From: BJHL01 sp040378885
GTDB taxonomy: Bacteria; Planctomycetota; Phycisphaerae; Phycisphaerales; UBA1924
DNA length: 64,000 bases
Direction: 5' to 3'
NCBI GenBank assembly: GCA_046316615.1
Contig: JBKDAN010000038.1
Coordinates: forward strand, 33,807 to 97,806
Positions 35,059 through 46,100 of the stretch are shown piece after piece. The position numbers and the translations under genes were made by a program. Within the stretch, counting starts at the first letter, position 1. Each line of letters starts with the position of its first letter. The notes below the pieces were generated by a model. It did not search any database and was not told the DNA's origin. It saw only the letters and a list, made by a program, of their open reading frames with translations.

Positions 35059-35586
35059 CTAGCGCAGCCGCTCGATCAGGTCGTTCATGGCATCAAGCCA
35101 CGGACTGCCGGGTTCGTCATCATGCGCGTCGTGCCACAGCTCTTGCAGCTCGCCGCCATCGCGAATCTTGATCATTGCGCTGCGTGCGAGTTCGCGCAGT
35201 TGGCGTGACATCAAATCCGCGTTCTTCCTCGCCGGCCCACAAGCCCACGCACCGACGATGGCACCATTTGACTCTTTATCGTCGCCGCCATCAGGCTCAA
35301 GCTCCGGGTGAGGCTTGCCGTGAATCGCCGCGATCACCTCCGCCGCGACGATCGCGTCACACGCAAGACTCGCGTCGAGGTATCCCGCCTCTTCATCATC
35401 GTCCTCGCCATCAGGCATGGCGTCTGGATCAGTCGAAGCAGCATCGACCACCGCGATCGGCCCGATCACCAACCCGACTCTGCCCGGATTGGCATCCGTG
35501 CCCACGCCGTCGCGAGCATCCGCAATGTCGTGCAGAAAGTCCAGCGCCGTGTCATTCTCAAACGAGCCTGCGCCCCAAGCGCCCAT
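35059..35586 (-). CDS. DUF4259-domain protein
   Basis: The 175-residue protein begins MGAWGAGSFENDTALDFLHDIAD, the diagnostic opening of DUF4259 proteins, which have no established role. A central acidic segment (DAMPDGEDDDEEAGYLDAS) and an alpha-helical C-terminus (DLMSRQLRELARSAMIKI) follow. No signal peptide or membrane segment. The start at 35586 is chosen because the conserved MGAWG is the usual N-terminus. It is convergent with gmd (18 bases between stops). Confidence 0.8.
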   Translation of the reverse strand: MGAWGAGSFENDTALDFLHDIADARDGVGTDANPGRVGLVIGPIAVVDAASTDPDAMPDGEDDDEEAGYLDASLACDAIVAAEVIAAIHGKPHPELEPDGGDDKESNGAIVGAWACGPARKNADLMSRQLRELARSAMIKIRDGGELQELWHDAHDDEPGSPWLDAMNDLIERLR

Positions 35587-35663
35587 GTGTGTGCTCCCTG
35601 CAATCTGCTCCGACAACTCTCGCGCGATTCACCGAGTGAACCCCAACGTCGCGAACGTGTAGA

Positions 35664-35933
35664 TTACTCATCCACCGGCCCATCCGGCACCCGATTCAGC
35701 GCCGCTTCCCACCACTGTGCCGCCCGACTCATGCCATGCGGCCGCTGCTTCAGACTCTCAAACCCGCCCGTGTACGTCCCATCCTCATTCTCGCGCACCA
35801 CGCGAATCGGAATCCGCGGCACAGGCGTCTTGTTGCGGATCGCCTCCGTCAACCACGCAGAATGGATCGCCCGAGCGACCTCACCGGGGTTGTCGCCGCG
35901 TGCGCGAAGGGAGAAGAGTCGAGACCAGAACAT
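35664..35933 (-). CDS. Small hypothetical protein
   Basis: An 89-residue product with a Phe/Leu-rich basic start (MFWSRLFSLRARGD), a helix AIHSAWLTEAIRN and a strand-turn-strand IPIRVVRENEDGTYTGGFES. No family is recognised. The frame has codon usage like neighbouring genes and sits between clpS and the DUF4259 gene on the same strand, leaving 150 bases on its upstream side. Plausible but unproven. Confidence 0.5.
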   Translation of the reverse strand: MFWSRLFSLRARGDNPGEVARAIHSAWLTEAIRNKTPVPRIPIRVVRENEDGTYTGGFESLKQRPHGMSRAAQWWEAALNRVPDGPVDE

Positions 35934-36084
35934 GCGATGACCAATTGTTCGTCACCAGTTTCCGTGCGGTGTCATGGAAGTTCGCAAATTACCGCCGCCA
36001 CCGTTGCTGGTGACCGTGTACGTCAAGCAAACGAAGGCAACGCTACCCGCAACACACCCACTTTGTGCCGACGTGCCTGCTACC

Positions 36085-36450
36085 TCACGCCTCTTCCATC
36101 GACACGACCAGCTTCTTGCTCCGGAACTGCTCGCAGTACAGCTCCGCACGTTCCTTGTGCGTCACCAGCAGCAGCGCAACACCACTGTCGTGCGCCTCCA
36201 GCATCACCTGCACGCTGCGCTCGATCGTCAGCGGCGTCAGCTCCACCACCGTCTGCACAACATGCTCCATGCTGTTCTCGTCGTCATTGTGCAGCAGCAC
36301 CTTAAAGGGCGGCAGCTTGTCCAGCTTGCGATCAGGCGGCGCAGGAGCGGGACGCTCCGCGACAGCCGTCGCCGGACCGGCTTGCTGCGGAGCTTCCTGC
36401 TTGGCGGGCTCTTGGGGCACGGGCGGATTGGTGTCGGGCGCGTCTGCCAT
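36085..36450 (-). CDS. clpS: ATP-dependent Clp protease adaptor
   Basis: The 121-residue protein consists of a Pro/Ala-rich N-terminal tail (about 45 residues) and a ClpS core. The core reads PPFKVLLHNDDENSMEHVVQTVV, VMLEAHDSGVALLLVTHKERAELYCEQF and ends LVVSMEEA. ClpS delivers N-degron substrates to ClpAP; the ligand-pocket sequence HNDDxxxME is intact. Start at 36450 (MADAPD) keeps the tail short; an upstream extension would be Arg/Gly-rich and unlikely. No clpA is adjacent. It diverges from the gene at 36547. Confidence 0.92.
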   Translation of the reverse strand: MADAPDTNPPVPQEPAKQEAPQQAGPATAVAERPAPAPPDRKLDKLPPFKVLLHNDDENSMEHVVQTVVELTPLTIERSVQVMLEAHDSGVALLLVTHKERAELYCEQFRSKKLVVSMEEA

Positions 36451-36546
36451 GCTCAATCGTTGGCGCGCGTGCGGGCCCGGGCGAATCTCTCCCGGGTCGG
36501 CACCAGTTCGGTAACGCTGCCGCCGCTGCCGTGACGATACATCAAC

Positions 36547-36972
36547 ATGCCCGCCACCCTCCCGCACATCATGATCGTCACCGGCGCTCACCTCTCAGCG
36601 GAGGTCTACGACCGCCCGCTCGCGTACCGCCTCCAAGCCGCCATTCTGCGCGCGCTCAAGGACGACGAAGTCACCGAGCCTCATCGCAAGGCCATCGTGT
36701 GCAGCGACGTGTGGTATCTCAATCAGAATAACCTTCGCGCGCTCCCCACCATCAGCATCGGCGGCCCCAGCGTCAACGCCCTCACCGCCTATCTCGCCAG
36801 CCGCCTGCCCAGCGTGCTCGCCATCGACAACACCATGATCATCCAGCTCGATGATCGCGACTGTCCCGTCGCCACATGCTGGGGCATCGATGCCAGCACG
36901 ACCGCCGCCGCCATCGAAGCATTCGAAGAGAAGTTCCTCGATCACTTCCTCAGCGGCGTGAACGTGTCGTAA
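36547..36972 (+). CDS. Hypothetical soluble protein
   Basis: The 141-residue product is compact and globular by composition. It opens IMIVTGAHLSAEVYDRPLAYRLQ, then reads RKAIVCSDVWYLNQNNLRALP, TISIGGPSVNALTAYLA and CPVATCWGIDASTTAAAIEAF. Alternating beta strands and helices suggest a small alpha/beta fold with a conserved-looking glycine loop (SIGGPSVNALT). I do not recognise a family. It is divergent from clpS with 96 bases between starts and ends before a minus-strand terminator. Confidence 0.6.
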   Translation: MPATLPHIMIVTGAHLSAEVYDRPLAYRLQAAILRALKDDEVTEPHRKAIVCSDVWYLNQNNLRALPTISIGGPSVNALTAYLASRLPSVLAIDNTMIIQLDDRDCPVATCWGIDASTTAAAIEAFEEKFLDHFLSGVNVS

Positions 36973-37020
36973 TCTGACGCGAGAGACGAACGTCCGCCGC
37001 AAACCTGCTCCAGCCGAGAA

Positions 37021-37056
37021 AGAAAAACACCCCGCTGCGTGCAGTCAGCGGGGTGT
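37021..37056 (-). terminator. Terminator of the PstS-like/dockerin protein gene
   Basis: On the minus strand an 11-bp perfect stem (ACACCCCGCTG ... CAGCGGGGTGT at 37046-37056 and 37027-37037) precedes a T-rich run formed by the A-rich 37021-37027. It lies 60 bases past the stop codon at 37117. Confidence 0.88.
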
Positions 37057-37116
37057 CACTTGATGTCAACATTGTGCCGCGTGCGAGAGACTCTCGCCCA
37101 TGCACGCAGTTATCGC

Positions 37117-40038
37117 TTACTGGGGGCAGTTGCCGCCGGCGAGCACGTTGAAGAAGTCAACCACGTCCTGGTCATCGGGGAAGACACCGTCGTTGTTGAA
37201 GTCGATGTCGTTGCAAGCGGGGCAGTCAGCGCCGGCCAGCACGTTGAAGAAGTCCACGACGTCCTGGTCATCAGGGAAGACTTCGTCGTTGTTGAAGTCG
37301 ATGTCATCGCAAGCCACGACGCCGTTGACGATGTCAAGGTCGGCCTGGTCAACCACGCTGTCGCAGTTCACGTTGCCGATGGCCCAGCCAGCGTTGATGG
37401 CGCCCAGGTTGGCCGTCACGATCGCCACGTCGGCCGCGTCACGCACGCCGTCGAGGTTCACGTCGCCCGCAACCGTGCCCAGCACCTGCGTGACGATCTC
37501 GTTCAGATCTTCGCAGTTGATGACCAGGTCGCCGTTGATGTCCGCCGACAGGTCGGCGCGAGCAGCTTCCTGCGCTTCGGTAGCCCAGTCAATGTTCAGG
37601 TCAACCGACGTGAGGATCTGCCGACGCACGTAGTCGATGTCAATCGCATCGATGCGGTTGTCAGTCGCTGCAGCAACGCCGTCGTTGCCATCAGCGCCGA
37701 CGGGCAGCCAGCCACGGGTCGTGCCCGTCACGCTGTTAGCAACGTCACCGCGAGCATCGCCAGCGGCGTAGGGCTTGCCGGTGGCGAGGACGGTGCCGAA
37801 GAAGTTGCCACCAAAGGCGGTGTCAACTGCGGTGAAGCCAGCCTTGCGGTCAAGCTTGCCGGTCGCGGGGTCGATGGCCAGACCGTCAGCCCAGTAGCGG
37901 ACGTCGATGCGGTCAGCGTTCGCGCCAACGCGGCCGAAGTTACCATCGCCGCTGAAGTCACCGAGGATTTCGATGCTTGCCTTGCTGCCGACGTTCCAAG
38001 TCACGGTTGCACCGTCGTTGCGGTCGGTCCAAGCAGCAATGAGGCCAGCCGCGTCGTTGAGGTTGCGGAGGCCGTCGTTGTTGAAGTCACCCATCACGCG
38101 GTTGATGCTCAGCGCGCCGCTCAGAGCCGCGCCGTAACCGACGGTCGTGCCGTCCTGCAGCGTGAAGGTCGTCGCCGTGCCGGTCGTGCCGTCGCTGTAG
38201 GTCTGGCCGGTCACGCGACGAGGAGCCTGACCGACGTTGCCCGACACGCCAGTGGCGCCGCCGCCGCTGGTGCCGAAGCTCTGATAGCGCGACTGGGCGT
38301 AGACCACCGAGCCACGGATGTTGTCCTGCGTGAACTGCACGCGAGCGGCGTTGTTGCCGAAGGTCACGCCGTCGTTGCCCTGCAGGTAATCAGTCGAGGT
38401 GAGCGGGATCAGAATCGTCGCCGCGAACTCGCCCGGGCTGAACTGGTTGATGGGGTTGGCGGGGTTGGCGTTGAACGCGTTGATCGAACGCGTGATGTTG
38501 TTGAGGAACTCCGCCGTGCCGGGGTTGTCCATGCCAGCCGCGACCGGGAACTGCGCGCGGAGCGCGTTCTCAGCCGTGATTTCAGCGGGAGTCAGACCGC
38601 TCCAGCCATAGCCGCCGTCAGCCGCCGGTGCGAGCAGGGGGTTGCCAATCGTCGCAAAGATCGCCTTGCCGCCGATCTGCCAACCGTCCACCGTGCGAGC
38701 GATGCCCGTGCTGGGATCGATCTCGCCGCGGAGGCCGTTGTCGAGAATCGTGTTGCCGGCATCGCCGACGTTGCCGCTGCGGGGACGGATGAAGTCACCC
38801 GTGCGACCGCCCAGGTCCTTGGCGACCGCGAGAATATCGCAGTAGACCGCGTCCTGGCTGCGGAAGCTGTCGCCACCGACGTACCCGATCGTCAGGCGGT
38901 GGTAACGCACCGTCTCACGCACGTTGCCGGTGCCGTTCTTGTTGCTGGGCAGCCAGCTCGGGCCGGGGGTGTCGGTCGCCGCGCTGTTGTTCACGTTACC
39001 GACGAATTCGCCGATGCCGAAGCTGGGATCGACGCCGATGCTGTTCATGAACGCGTTGTGCGTGCCCGAACCCACGTCACGATTGACGAAGTGAATGTTT
39101 TCACCATTGATGCGGCGACCCGTCAGCGACAGGTGCGCCAGATCGTTTGTGGTGATCTGCGTCATCCCCACGCCGAAGTTGGCGAGGGGAACGATCGGCG
39201 CCCACGCGATCTGCGTGTCGAAGATCGTGAAGTCATTGGCTTGGCTGGGCACGCCCGTGTACAGGTTGAGCGTCGAAGCGCCCAGGTTGACGAGTTGGCT
39301 GTTGCCACCCGCGCCGCTGGTGCCGCCCTGCTTGTTCACGTTCACACGTGTGTTGGTGCCGTAACCGGGCTGACCGGGACGACGGGCCGCGTTGGCATCA
39401 ACGCTGGTGCCGCTCTGGATCGTCCACAGCGTGGGCACGTCGACGGGAGCCGCAGTGTTCTGCATGCCCGTGTTCGCGCCGGGGTTCACACCGCTGCCCT
39501 GCCACGCCGCCGCGCGGTACTTGTTGGGGCCGCTCACAAACGCGCGGAACGGAGCCGCGCCGGGGTTGGCCGTCGTGTGAATCCAGCTGATGGGACCGCT
39601 GGGGAGGCCGCCTGAACCCAGATATTGCTGAGCGTTGGCGAACGCGGGATTGGTGAGGGCGGCACTCATGCTGGGCAGCGTGCTGTCGGCTGCGTTGGGC
39701 GTGAACTCGCTCGTGCCCTTGCCGCCCCAGTCAACCAGTTCCTGCACACCCGACACACTGCCGACGGCGCGGTACTGCACGACGTAGTAGTTGCCCGGCA
39801 GGTAGCCCGGAGCCTGTGCGCTGGTCGGGATCAGATCAATCAGCGGGTCAAAGTTGGGGGTCGCCTGACCATCGCCGTCAACGTCGATGAAGTCGTTGGC
39901 GACCTGGGGCGACTGGAGAAGCTGCTGCAGCAGCGTCGCGCCGTACAGGTTGACGACATACGGAGCCTGGGCATTCGCGACGCTCACCGCGCCGCCGCAC
40001 GCCGCCATCATCAGCAGAGCCTTGGTCGAGTTCTTCAT
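37117..40038 (-). CDS. Large secreted PstS-like protein with C-terminal dockerin-like tandem tail
   Basis: The 973-residue protein has a signal peptide (cleavage after SVANA, near residue 23). Its first half contains periplasmic-binding-protein features: NLYGATLLQQLLQ at the mature start and FVNRDVGSGTHNAFMNSIG near residue 318, like the 'R.xGSGT...F' phosphate-binding loop of PstS. The second half has several calcium-loop-like segments (GDFNNDGLRNLND, GDFSGDGNF, ADINGDLVINCEDL, GDVNLDGVRDAADV), typical of dockerin type I repeats. It ends in two tandem 32-residue units (DIDFNNDGVFPDDQD...). Probably surface-exposed; attachment through the tail is inference. It is the most elaborate envelope protein here and is followed by a terminator. 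Confidence 0.85.
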   Translation of the reverse strand: MKNSTKALLMMAACGGAVSVANAQAPYVVNLYGATLLQQLLQSPQVANDFIDVDGDGQATPNFDPLIDLIPTSAQAPGYLPGNYYVVQYRAVGSVSGVQELVDWGGKGTSEFTPNAADSTLPSMSAALTNPAFANAQQYLGSGGLPSGPISWIHTTANPGAAPFRAFVSGPNKYRAAAWQGSGVNPGANTGMQNTAAPVDVPTLWTIQSGTSVDANAARRPGQPGYGTNTRVNVNKQGGTSGAGGNSQLVNLGASTLNLYTGVPSQANDFTIFDTQIAWAPIVPLANFGVGMTQITTNDLAHLSLTGRRINGENIHFVNRDVGSGTHNAFMNSIGVDPSFGIGEFVGNVNNSAATDTPGPSWLPSNKNGTGNVRETVRYHRLTIGYVGGDSFRSQDAVYCDILAVAKDLGGRTGDFIRPRSGNVGDAGNTILDNGLRGEIDPSTGIARTVDGWQIGGKAIFATIGNPLLAPAADGGYGWSGLTPAEITAENALRAQFPVAAGMDNPGTAEFLNNITRSINAFNANPANPINQFSPGEFAATILIPLTSTDYLQGNDGVTFGNNAARVQFTQDNIRGSVVYAQSRYQSFGTSGGGATGVSGNVGQAPRRVTGQTYSDGTTGTATTFTLQDGTTVGYGAALSGALSINRVMGDFNNDGLRNLNDAAGLIAAWTDRNDGATVTWNVGSKASIEILGDFSGDGNFGRVGANADRIDVRYWADGLAIDPATGKLDRKAGFTAVDTAFGGNFFGTVLATGKPYAAGDARGDVANSVTGTTRGWLPVGADGNDGVAAATDNRIDAIDIDYVRRQILTSVDLNIDWATEAQEAARADLSADINGDLVINCEDLNEIVTQVLGTVAGDVNLDGVRDAADVAIVTANLGAINAGWAIGNVNCDSVVDQADLDIVNGVVACDDIDFNNDEVFPDDQDVVDFFNVLAGADCPACNDIDFNNDGVFPDDQDVVDFFNVLAGGNCPQ
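37126..37317 (-). repeat. Two tandem 96-bp units coding the dockerin-like tail
   Basis: The AGCACGTTGAAGAAGTC block starts at 37142 and again at 37238, exactly 96 bases apart. Each unit codes 32 residues centred on NNDGVFPDDQDVVDFF (NNDEVF in the first protein copy) with a Cys pair between units. A related pair with a 108-base period ends the protein at 61419-62717. Confidence 0.9.
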
Positions 40039-40233
40039 GGCATGATCTCTCTTATCTCAGACCGACACATTCCTTCGACACGGAGCACGCGCACCGCATC
40101 GCACCACCACGTCGCTGCGCGTGTGCGCAAAACGACAACCTATGAAAGGCCCATGCTCACTCAGGTCTGGTCAAAGTCGCGCTGAGAATGCGCGAACTTG
40201 TCACACGTGAGAATCCACACGATTCCCCCTCAA

Positions 40234-40273
40234 AAAACGAAAAACGCACATCCCTCCACAAAGGGATGTGCGC
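40234..40273 (-). terminator. Terminator of the pseudopilin gene
   Basis: Minus-strand stem CGCACATCCCT (pairing 40245-40255 with 40262-40272) with a six-base loop, followed by T runs produced by the A-rich 40231-40244. It lies 25 bases past the stop of the type II pseudopilin-like gene. Confidence 0.85.
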
Positions 40274-40297
40274 TTCTTTGACATTCATTCTGATAAC

Positions 40298-41425
<1,128 letters not shown>

Positions 41426-41652
41426 CGTCCATTCGCCACGCACGAGCGACGCGCCCGTGTGCAAACAGCTGGCCTGCAGATGGATGAATATTCCCACAAC
41501 GCGCGCCTCTTCGCGTTCACACGGCGCGAAGATGACATGAAGTTCGTGCGATGACCCTCTCGAACGTGAAGATCGTGTTACAACTTTACAAAGTCCGCGC
41601 TCTTTTCGCCGGTCTTTCCACACGAGTTCGAGGGGGCCGCCTCGGCAGCGGC

Positions 41653-43152
41653 TTAGTTGTCAGCCTTCTCGGGCTGTGCCGCACCCGCCGTTGCAGGCCG
41701 CAGAACCACGCTCACCGCAGGCTCCGCCGACACCACAGCCCGCAGTTGATCTCGCACCTGCTCGGGCGTCACCTGCAGCACAAGATCAGGCACGGTATAC
41801 AGCTTCACGGTGTCCACACCGGTATACGCGTACGACTCCAGCACCATCGCCCACGGCCCCGCGTCCTTGAGTCGATTCTGCCACTGCTCACGCAACGCAG
41901 TCTGCGCCTCGAGCATCTCCGCTTCCGTCACGCCACCTTCAGCCATCGCGCGTAGTTCACTCAGCATCAACGCGTGCACTTCATCCGCACGCGCGGGCGG
42001 CGCAGTCGCCACACCCACAAACATGCCCATTCCCGGGAAGGTCGAGCCAGGATTGAGCGCCCACGAGATACCGCCGCGCGATTCACGCTCAGGCATCAGC
42101 TCCTTCAGCTTCACGTCAAATCGCCGCGTCGCCACGCGCGCCGCGATCTGCAAAGGCAGCATGCGGTCATAGTCATACTCATCGCACGCCCAGAATCCCC
42201 ACGAAACCACCGCACGCGGCGTTGCGCTGGGCATCGACCTGTCAACCTTCACCGTCTCCGTCGGCTTTACGATCCGCCGCAGCTCCGCGTTCGTCTGTGT
42301 CGTCACTTCCGGCCGCGCAGACAATCCCGAGAAGTACCGCTGCACCAGTTCCAGCACCATCGGCTGCGGCACACGACCGACAAACCCGATCTCAATCGGC
42401 GCACTCGTCACCAGCCGATCCAGCCACGCCTGCGCCTTCTCCAGCGTGATCGCCTCCACCTGCTCGCGCGTCAGTGCGCGCCCGCGCACATCGTCCTTGG
42501 GAAAGATCGCATCCGCCATCACATGCGGAAACGCCGCACGCGTGCCGCGCATGCGCCCGTCAATCTCACGCAGCTTGGTCTGCTTCCACTCTTCCAGCAC
42601 GCCCGCATCAATCTTCGGCTTGAGCGAAAGCAAATACGCGAGTTGAAAAATCTGCTCGATATGCGTGTTGTCACCCGCCACCGTCAGTCGCGCAAAGTCC
42701 CCCGCCGCTTCACCCGTCGCGCCAACATTCCAACCCTTCAGTTTCGCCTTCAGTTCATCATGGCTCATGTCCTTCAGAGCGGGCTTCTTCCACGCCTGAA
42801 TCGCCGCTTCAGTCAGTCCGCGCGTGCTCGCGTCTTCTTCCAGTCCGCCACCAAAGAACGCCACCTGAATCTGCCCCGTCTGCTTCTCGTTCGGAAAGTA
42901 CCGCAGCGAGATACGCACGCCATTGGTCAGCACGCCCGTCCACATCGACGCGGCGAAGATCTCCTGCTTCTCGCGATACTCGCCAAACGGCGGACGCTGA
43001 TCAAACGGAATGAGCCACGCCTCCTCGCGCCGCTCCGGCTCCGCTTCGGGCGCTGTCGGAGGCGGAACCACCTGCGCACGCGCGCTCACCGCGCCACCAC
43101 ACAGGCTCATCGCTGCACACGCCGTCACGACCAACGTCTTCACCAGACTCAT
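41653..43152 (-). CDS. M16-family (insulinase-like) protein, active site missing
   Basis: The 499-residue exported protein has a signal peptide (MSLVKTLVVTACAAMSLCGGAVSARA). The fold reads as M16: LTNGVRISLRYFPNEKQTGQIQVAFFGGGLEEDASTRGLTEAAIQAW in the first domain, then FVGRVPQPMVLELVQRYFSG and a long C-terminal half. At the position of the zinc motif HxxEH (in GLxHxxEH) it reads GLTEAAIQ, so metal ligands are absent. It is therefore probably a non-catalytic M16 subunit like mitochondrial alpha-MPP, possibly paired with a catalytic partner elsewhere. AAGGA seven bases upstream fixes the ATG at 43152. It follows the helicase-nuclease gene by 20 bases. Confidence 0.82.
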   Translation of the reverse strand: MSLVKTLVVTACAAMSLCGGAVSARAQVVPPPTAPEAEPERREEAWLIPFDQRPPFGEYREKQEIFAASMWTGVLTNGVRISLRYFPNEKQTGQIQVAFFGGGLEEDASTRGLTEAAIQAWKKPALKDMSHDELKAKLKGWNVGATGEAAGDFARLTVAGDNTHIEQIFQLAYLLSLKPKIDAGVLEEWKQTKLREIDGRMRGTRAAFPHVMADAIFPKDDVRGRALTREQVEAITLEKAQAWLDRLVTSAPIEIGFVGRVPQPMVLELVQRYFSGLSARPEVTTQTNAELRRIVKPTETVKVDRSMPSATPRAVVSWGFWACDEYDYDRMLPLQIAARVATRRFDVKLKELMPERESRGGISWALNPGSTFPGMGMFVGVATAPPARADEVHALMLSELRAMAEGGVTEAEMLEAQTALREQWQNRLKDAGPWAMVLESYAYTGVDTVKLYTVPDLVLQVTPEQVRDQLRAVVSAEPAVSVVLRPATAGAAQPEKADN

Positions 43153-43172
43153 GCTCATTCCTTCTCTCACGA

Positions 43173-46100
43173 TCACGTTCCAAACGTGCTGCACGCCCCC
43201 TCGCACGTCGGTTCTCGATCAAACTCACCGGCCAACATGCTCCGCACAACACCATCAATCTTCGCGCGAACCTTGTCCAGCCGCATCGACTCAAACGGCA
43301 ACACGCCCTTCGCGCCCGCAGCCAGACACCAATATTCGGCTTGGCCGCCCGCCAAAGTTCGATCCTTCCCGACTTCTTCGGTTCCCGCGCCAGCACCCCC
43401 GCCGTACGCATGTGCAATCGCCATCGCATACACACCCATTTGAAGGTCATCCGCCTTGGGTTCCAGTAGTTTCTTCCAGGCTTGCCCCGCCTTGTAGTCA
43501 ATCACGCGAAAACCGCCGCTGGGCAGTTGGTCCACACGGTCAATCTTCGCCGTAAATGTGTGCTCCACGCCATCCACCACGTACGGAAACACAACCGTCC
43601 GTTCGGTCTCCAGCACCATGGCCGAGTCATCATGCAACGTGCGATAGCACGTCGTCAACTGCGCGGACAACTGCCCCAGTTGTTCACCCAGCGTCGCCTC
43701 GCGCTCATGCAGTTCCGTCAGCGCAAGCTCCCGCAGTAAAGCCGACTTCCCGATCCGCAGCAAGTCGTGCAACGCCGGCTTGGGTTGGCCTTCCGCATCC
43801 GCCAACGCCCACGCCTTATAAAACCGCTCCAGCGCCGCGTGCGCCGCATTTCCCAGTTGCTGCGGATCGCTCTCACTCTCAGGCAGACCCACCACATACC
43901 GCAGGTACCAGCATCGCGGACACCGCCCGTACGCATCCAGCGACGAGAAACTCAACCGCAGCGGCGGCTTCACCGCACGCAGTTGTCCATGCGCCGCTTC
44001 CACCCGCGCCTCGCGCCGACGCGCCCGCAGCCCGCGCTCCAGCGCCGCATCCAACATCTCGAGACTCGCCCCGTCACTGTGCCGCTGCACCATCGCCCGC
44101 AGCGCACTTTCCTCCGCGCCCTTCTCCAGTGCCGCCACCAGTGCAAGCTGCGTCGCTGTCACCGCCAGCACACGCTGCGCGCTCGCGAGTTCCGTCGCAT
44201 CCGTCGCGCCCACGCTCTCGGCCTGCTCGCACGCCGCCGCCGCGCGCAGTCGCGCCTCACGCCGCATCGCGTCATACACATCGCGAGCTTCCCCGCCGCT
44301 CTCCTGTGCATCCGTCAACTCATCCCGCCCCGACACGCGCACGCCCGCTCGCTCCGCCTGCGCCAGCACATCGCTCCCGCGTACCCGCGTGGTCTGTAAT
44401 TCCTTCGCATCCAGCAACTCTTCATACAGGTGCATCGCCGACGTTGACTTCTTCCCCTTGTGCTTCGCCAAGAGCACCAGCCGCCGCTTCGCGCGCGTGC
44501 ACGCAACATAAAACAGCCGCCGCTCCTCATCCTGATGCGCCGCGTCCGCTTCCACCATCGCCGCCGCCGCCACCAGCCCGTCAGGCAGCGTCTGATCTTC
44601 ATCATTCATCCGCTTCATGGGGTACCCATGCGGCGGATTACATCGGCACACAAACACCGTGTCAAATTCCAACCCCTTGCTGCTATGCGCCGTCAACAAC
44701 TGCACCTTGCCGGTCCCATCGCCGTCCGCCCCATCGGTTTCCTCGTCCTTGTCCACCGCATCTTCCAGCTCACCCAATTGCCCCACGCTGCGCAGGTTCG
44801 GGTCCGCCTCCTGCAACTCATTGAAGTAATTCCAGAAGCTCCGCAGATCCCCCGGCGCATCCAGCGACCCGCGCCGCGTCCGCGCCAGTCCCAGCAGCGT
44901 CACCAGCGCCCGCACGCGCACCGCCCGCTCACGCTGCGACAAAAACTCCGCGTGCGCCGCGCCCGTCCGCTGCATCACGCGCTCCAGCGCCTCATCCCCA
45001 GGCATCGACAGCAACTCACGCCGCATCAGTTCATACATCGCAATCACACGCACCGCCGTCGCCGCACTCGCTGTGCCCGCCGTCTCCAGGTGCTTGCTCA
45101 GCCACGCCCCATACTCACCCGGATGCGCCACGCCCTCCGCGCCAAGCTCCGCGCGTTTTCTCGCATCGCGATACGCCAGCTCCCATTGCAAAACCGCCTG
45201 CGAATCCAGCCCATAGGGCGCGCGCGTCAGAATCCGCCGCACGCACCACGTCGCCTGAGGCGTCAGCAGCCACTCCACCCACGCCAGCACATCCTGCACG
45301 CCACTCTCGCTCAGCACGCCCATCTCGCGCTGCCGCTCCCAAGGCACCCCTTCCAGCGACAAGGTCCCCGCGACATGATCCAAGTGCCCGTGCGTCCGCG
45401 CGATCACCGCGTAGTCGCTCCAGCTCACATCTTCACCCGCAGCCAGGCGCTGCTTGCGGTCCATCACAATCATCGCGGCGATAACCGGCGCATCGCCCTT
45501 CTCTTCATCCAGACTGATGAGCTCCGCCGCCCCCGAGCCCGCATCAGTCCGCGCCCGCATCGTCTTGTCAGGTCGAAACCGATGGTGCGCTTTCGTGATG
45601 ATCGAATTTCCCGCACCGATGATCGCCGTACCCGAGCGATAGTTCGTGTCCAGCGTGATCACATCATGCTCAGCCCAGATCTCCGCAAATCGCTCAAACG
45701 CAAACTGATCCGCCCCGCGAAACGCGTAGATCGCTTGGTCATCATCACCCACCACGCAAATCGAGCCCCCGCTCGCGCCAGGCGGACAGATCAGCTTCGC
45801 AAACTCAATCTGCCCCGCGTTGCAATCCTGAAACTCGTCAATCACCAGCGCCTTCACTTCACTCTGCACCAGCGCTCGCACACCCGCGTTCTCGCGCAGC
45901 AGCTTCAGCGGCAGCAGCAACAGATCATGAAAGCTCAGCAGCCCGCGCTTCCAGCATTCCTTGCACACCGCCTCATACGCCCGCGCGAACTGCTCAAAGT
46001 GCTCCAGCTCGCGCATCGCCACATCCGCCGGCCGCTCATCCTGCACCCCGCGAAACGCCTTCGCCCCGTTCGCCCGCTGCTCGCTCGCAAACGCCAGCGC

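Noticed and set aside
37039..39615. An 858-codon plus-strand open frame across the dockerin-tailed protein
   Set aside because: Antisense shadow; the minus strand has a signal peptide, family motifs and a terminator in the right place.
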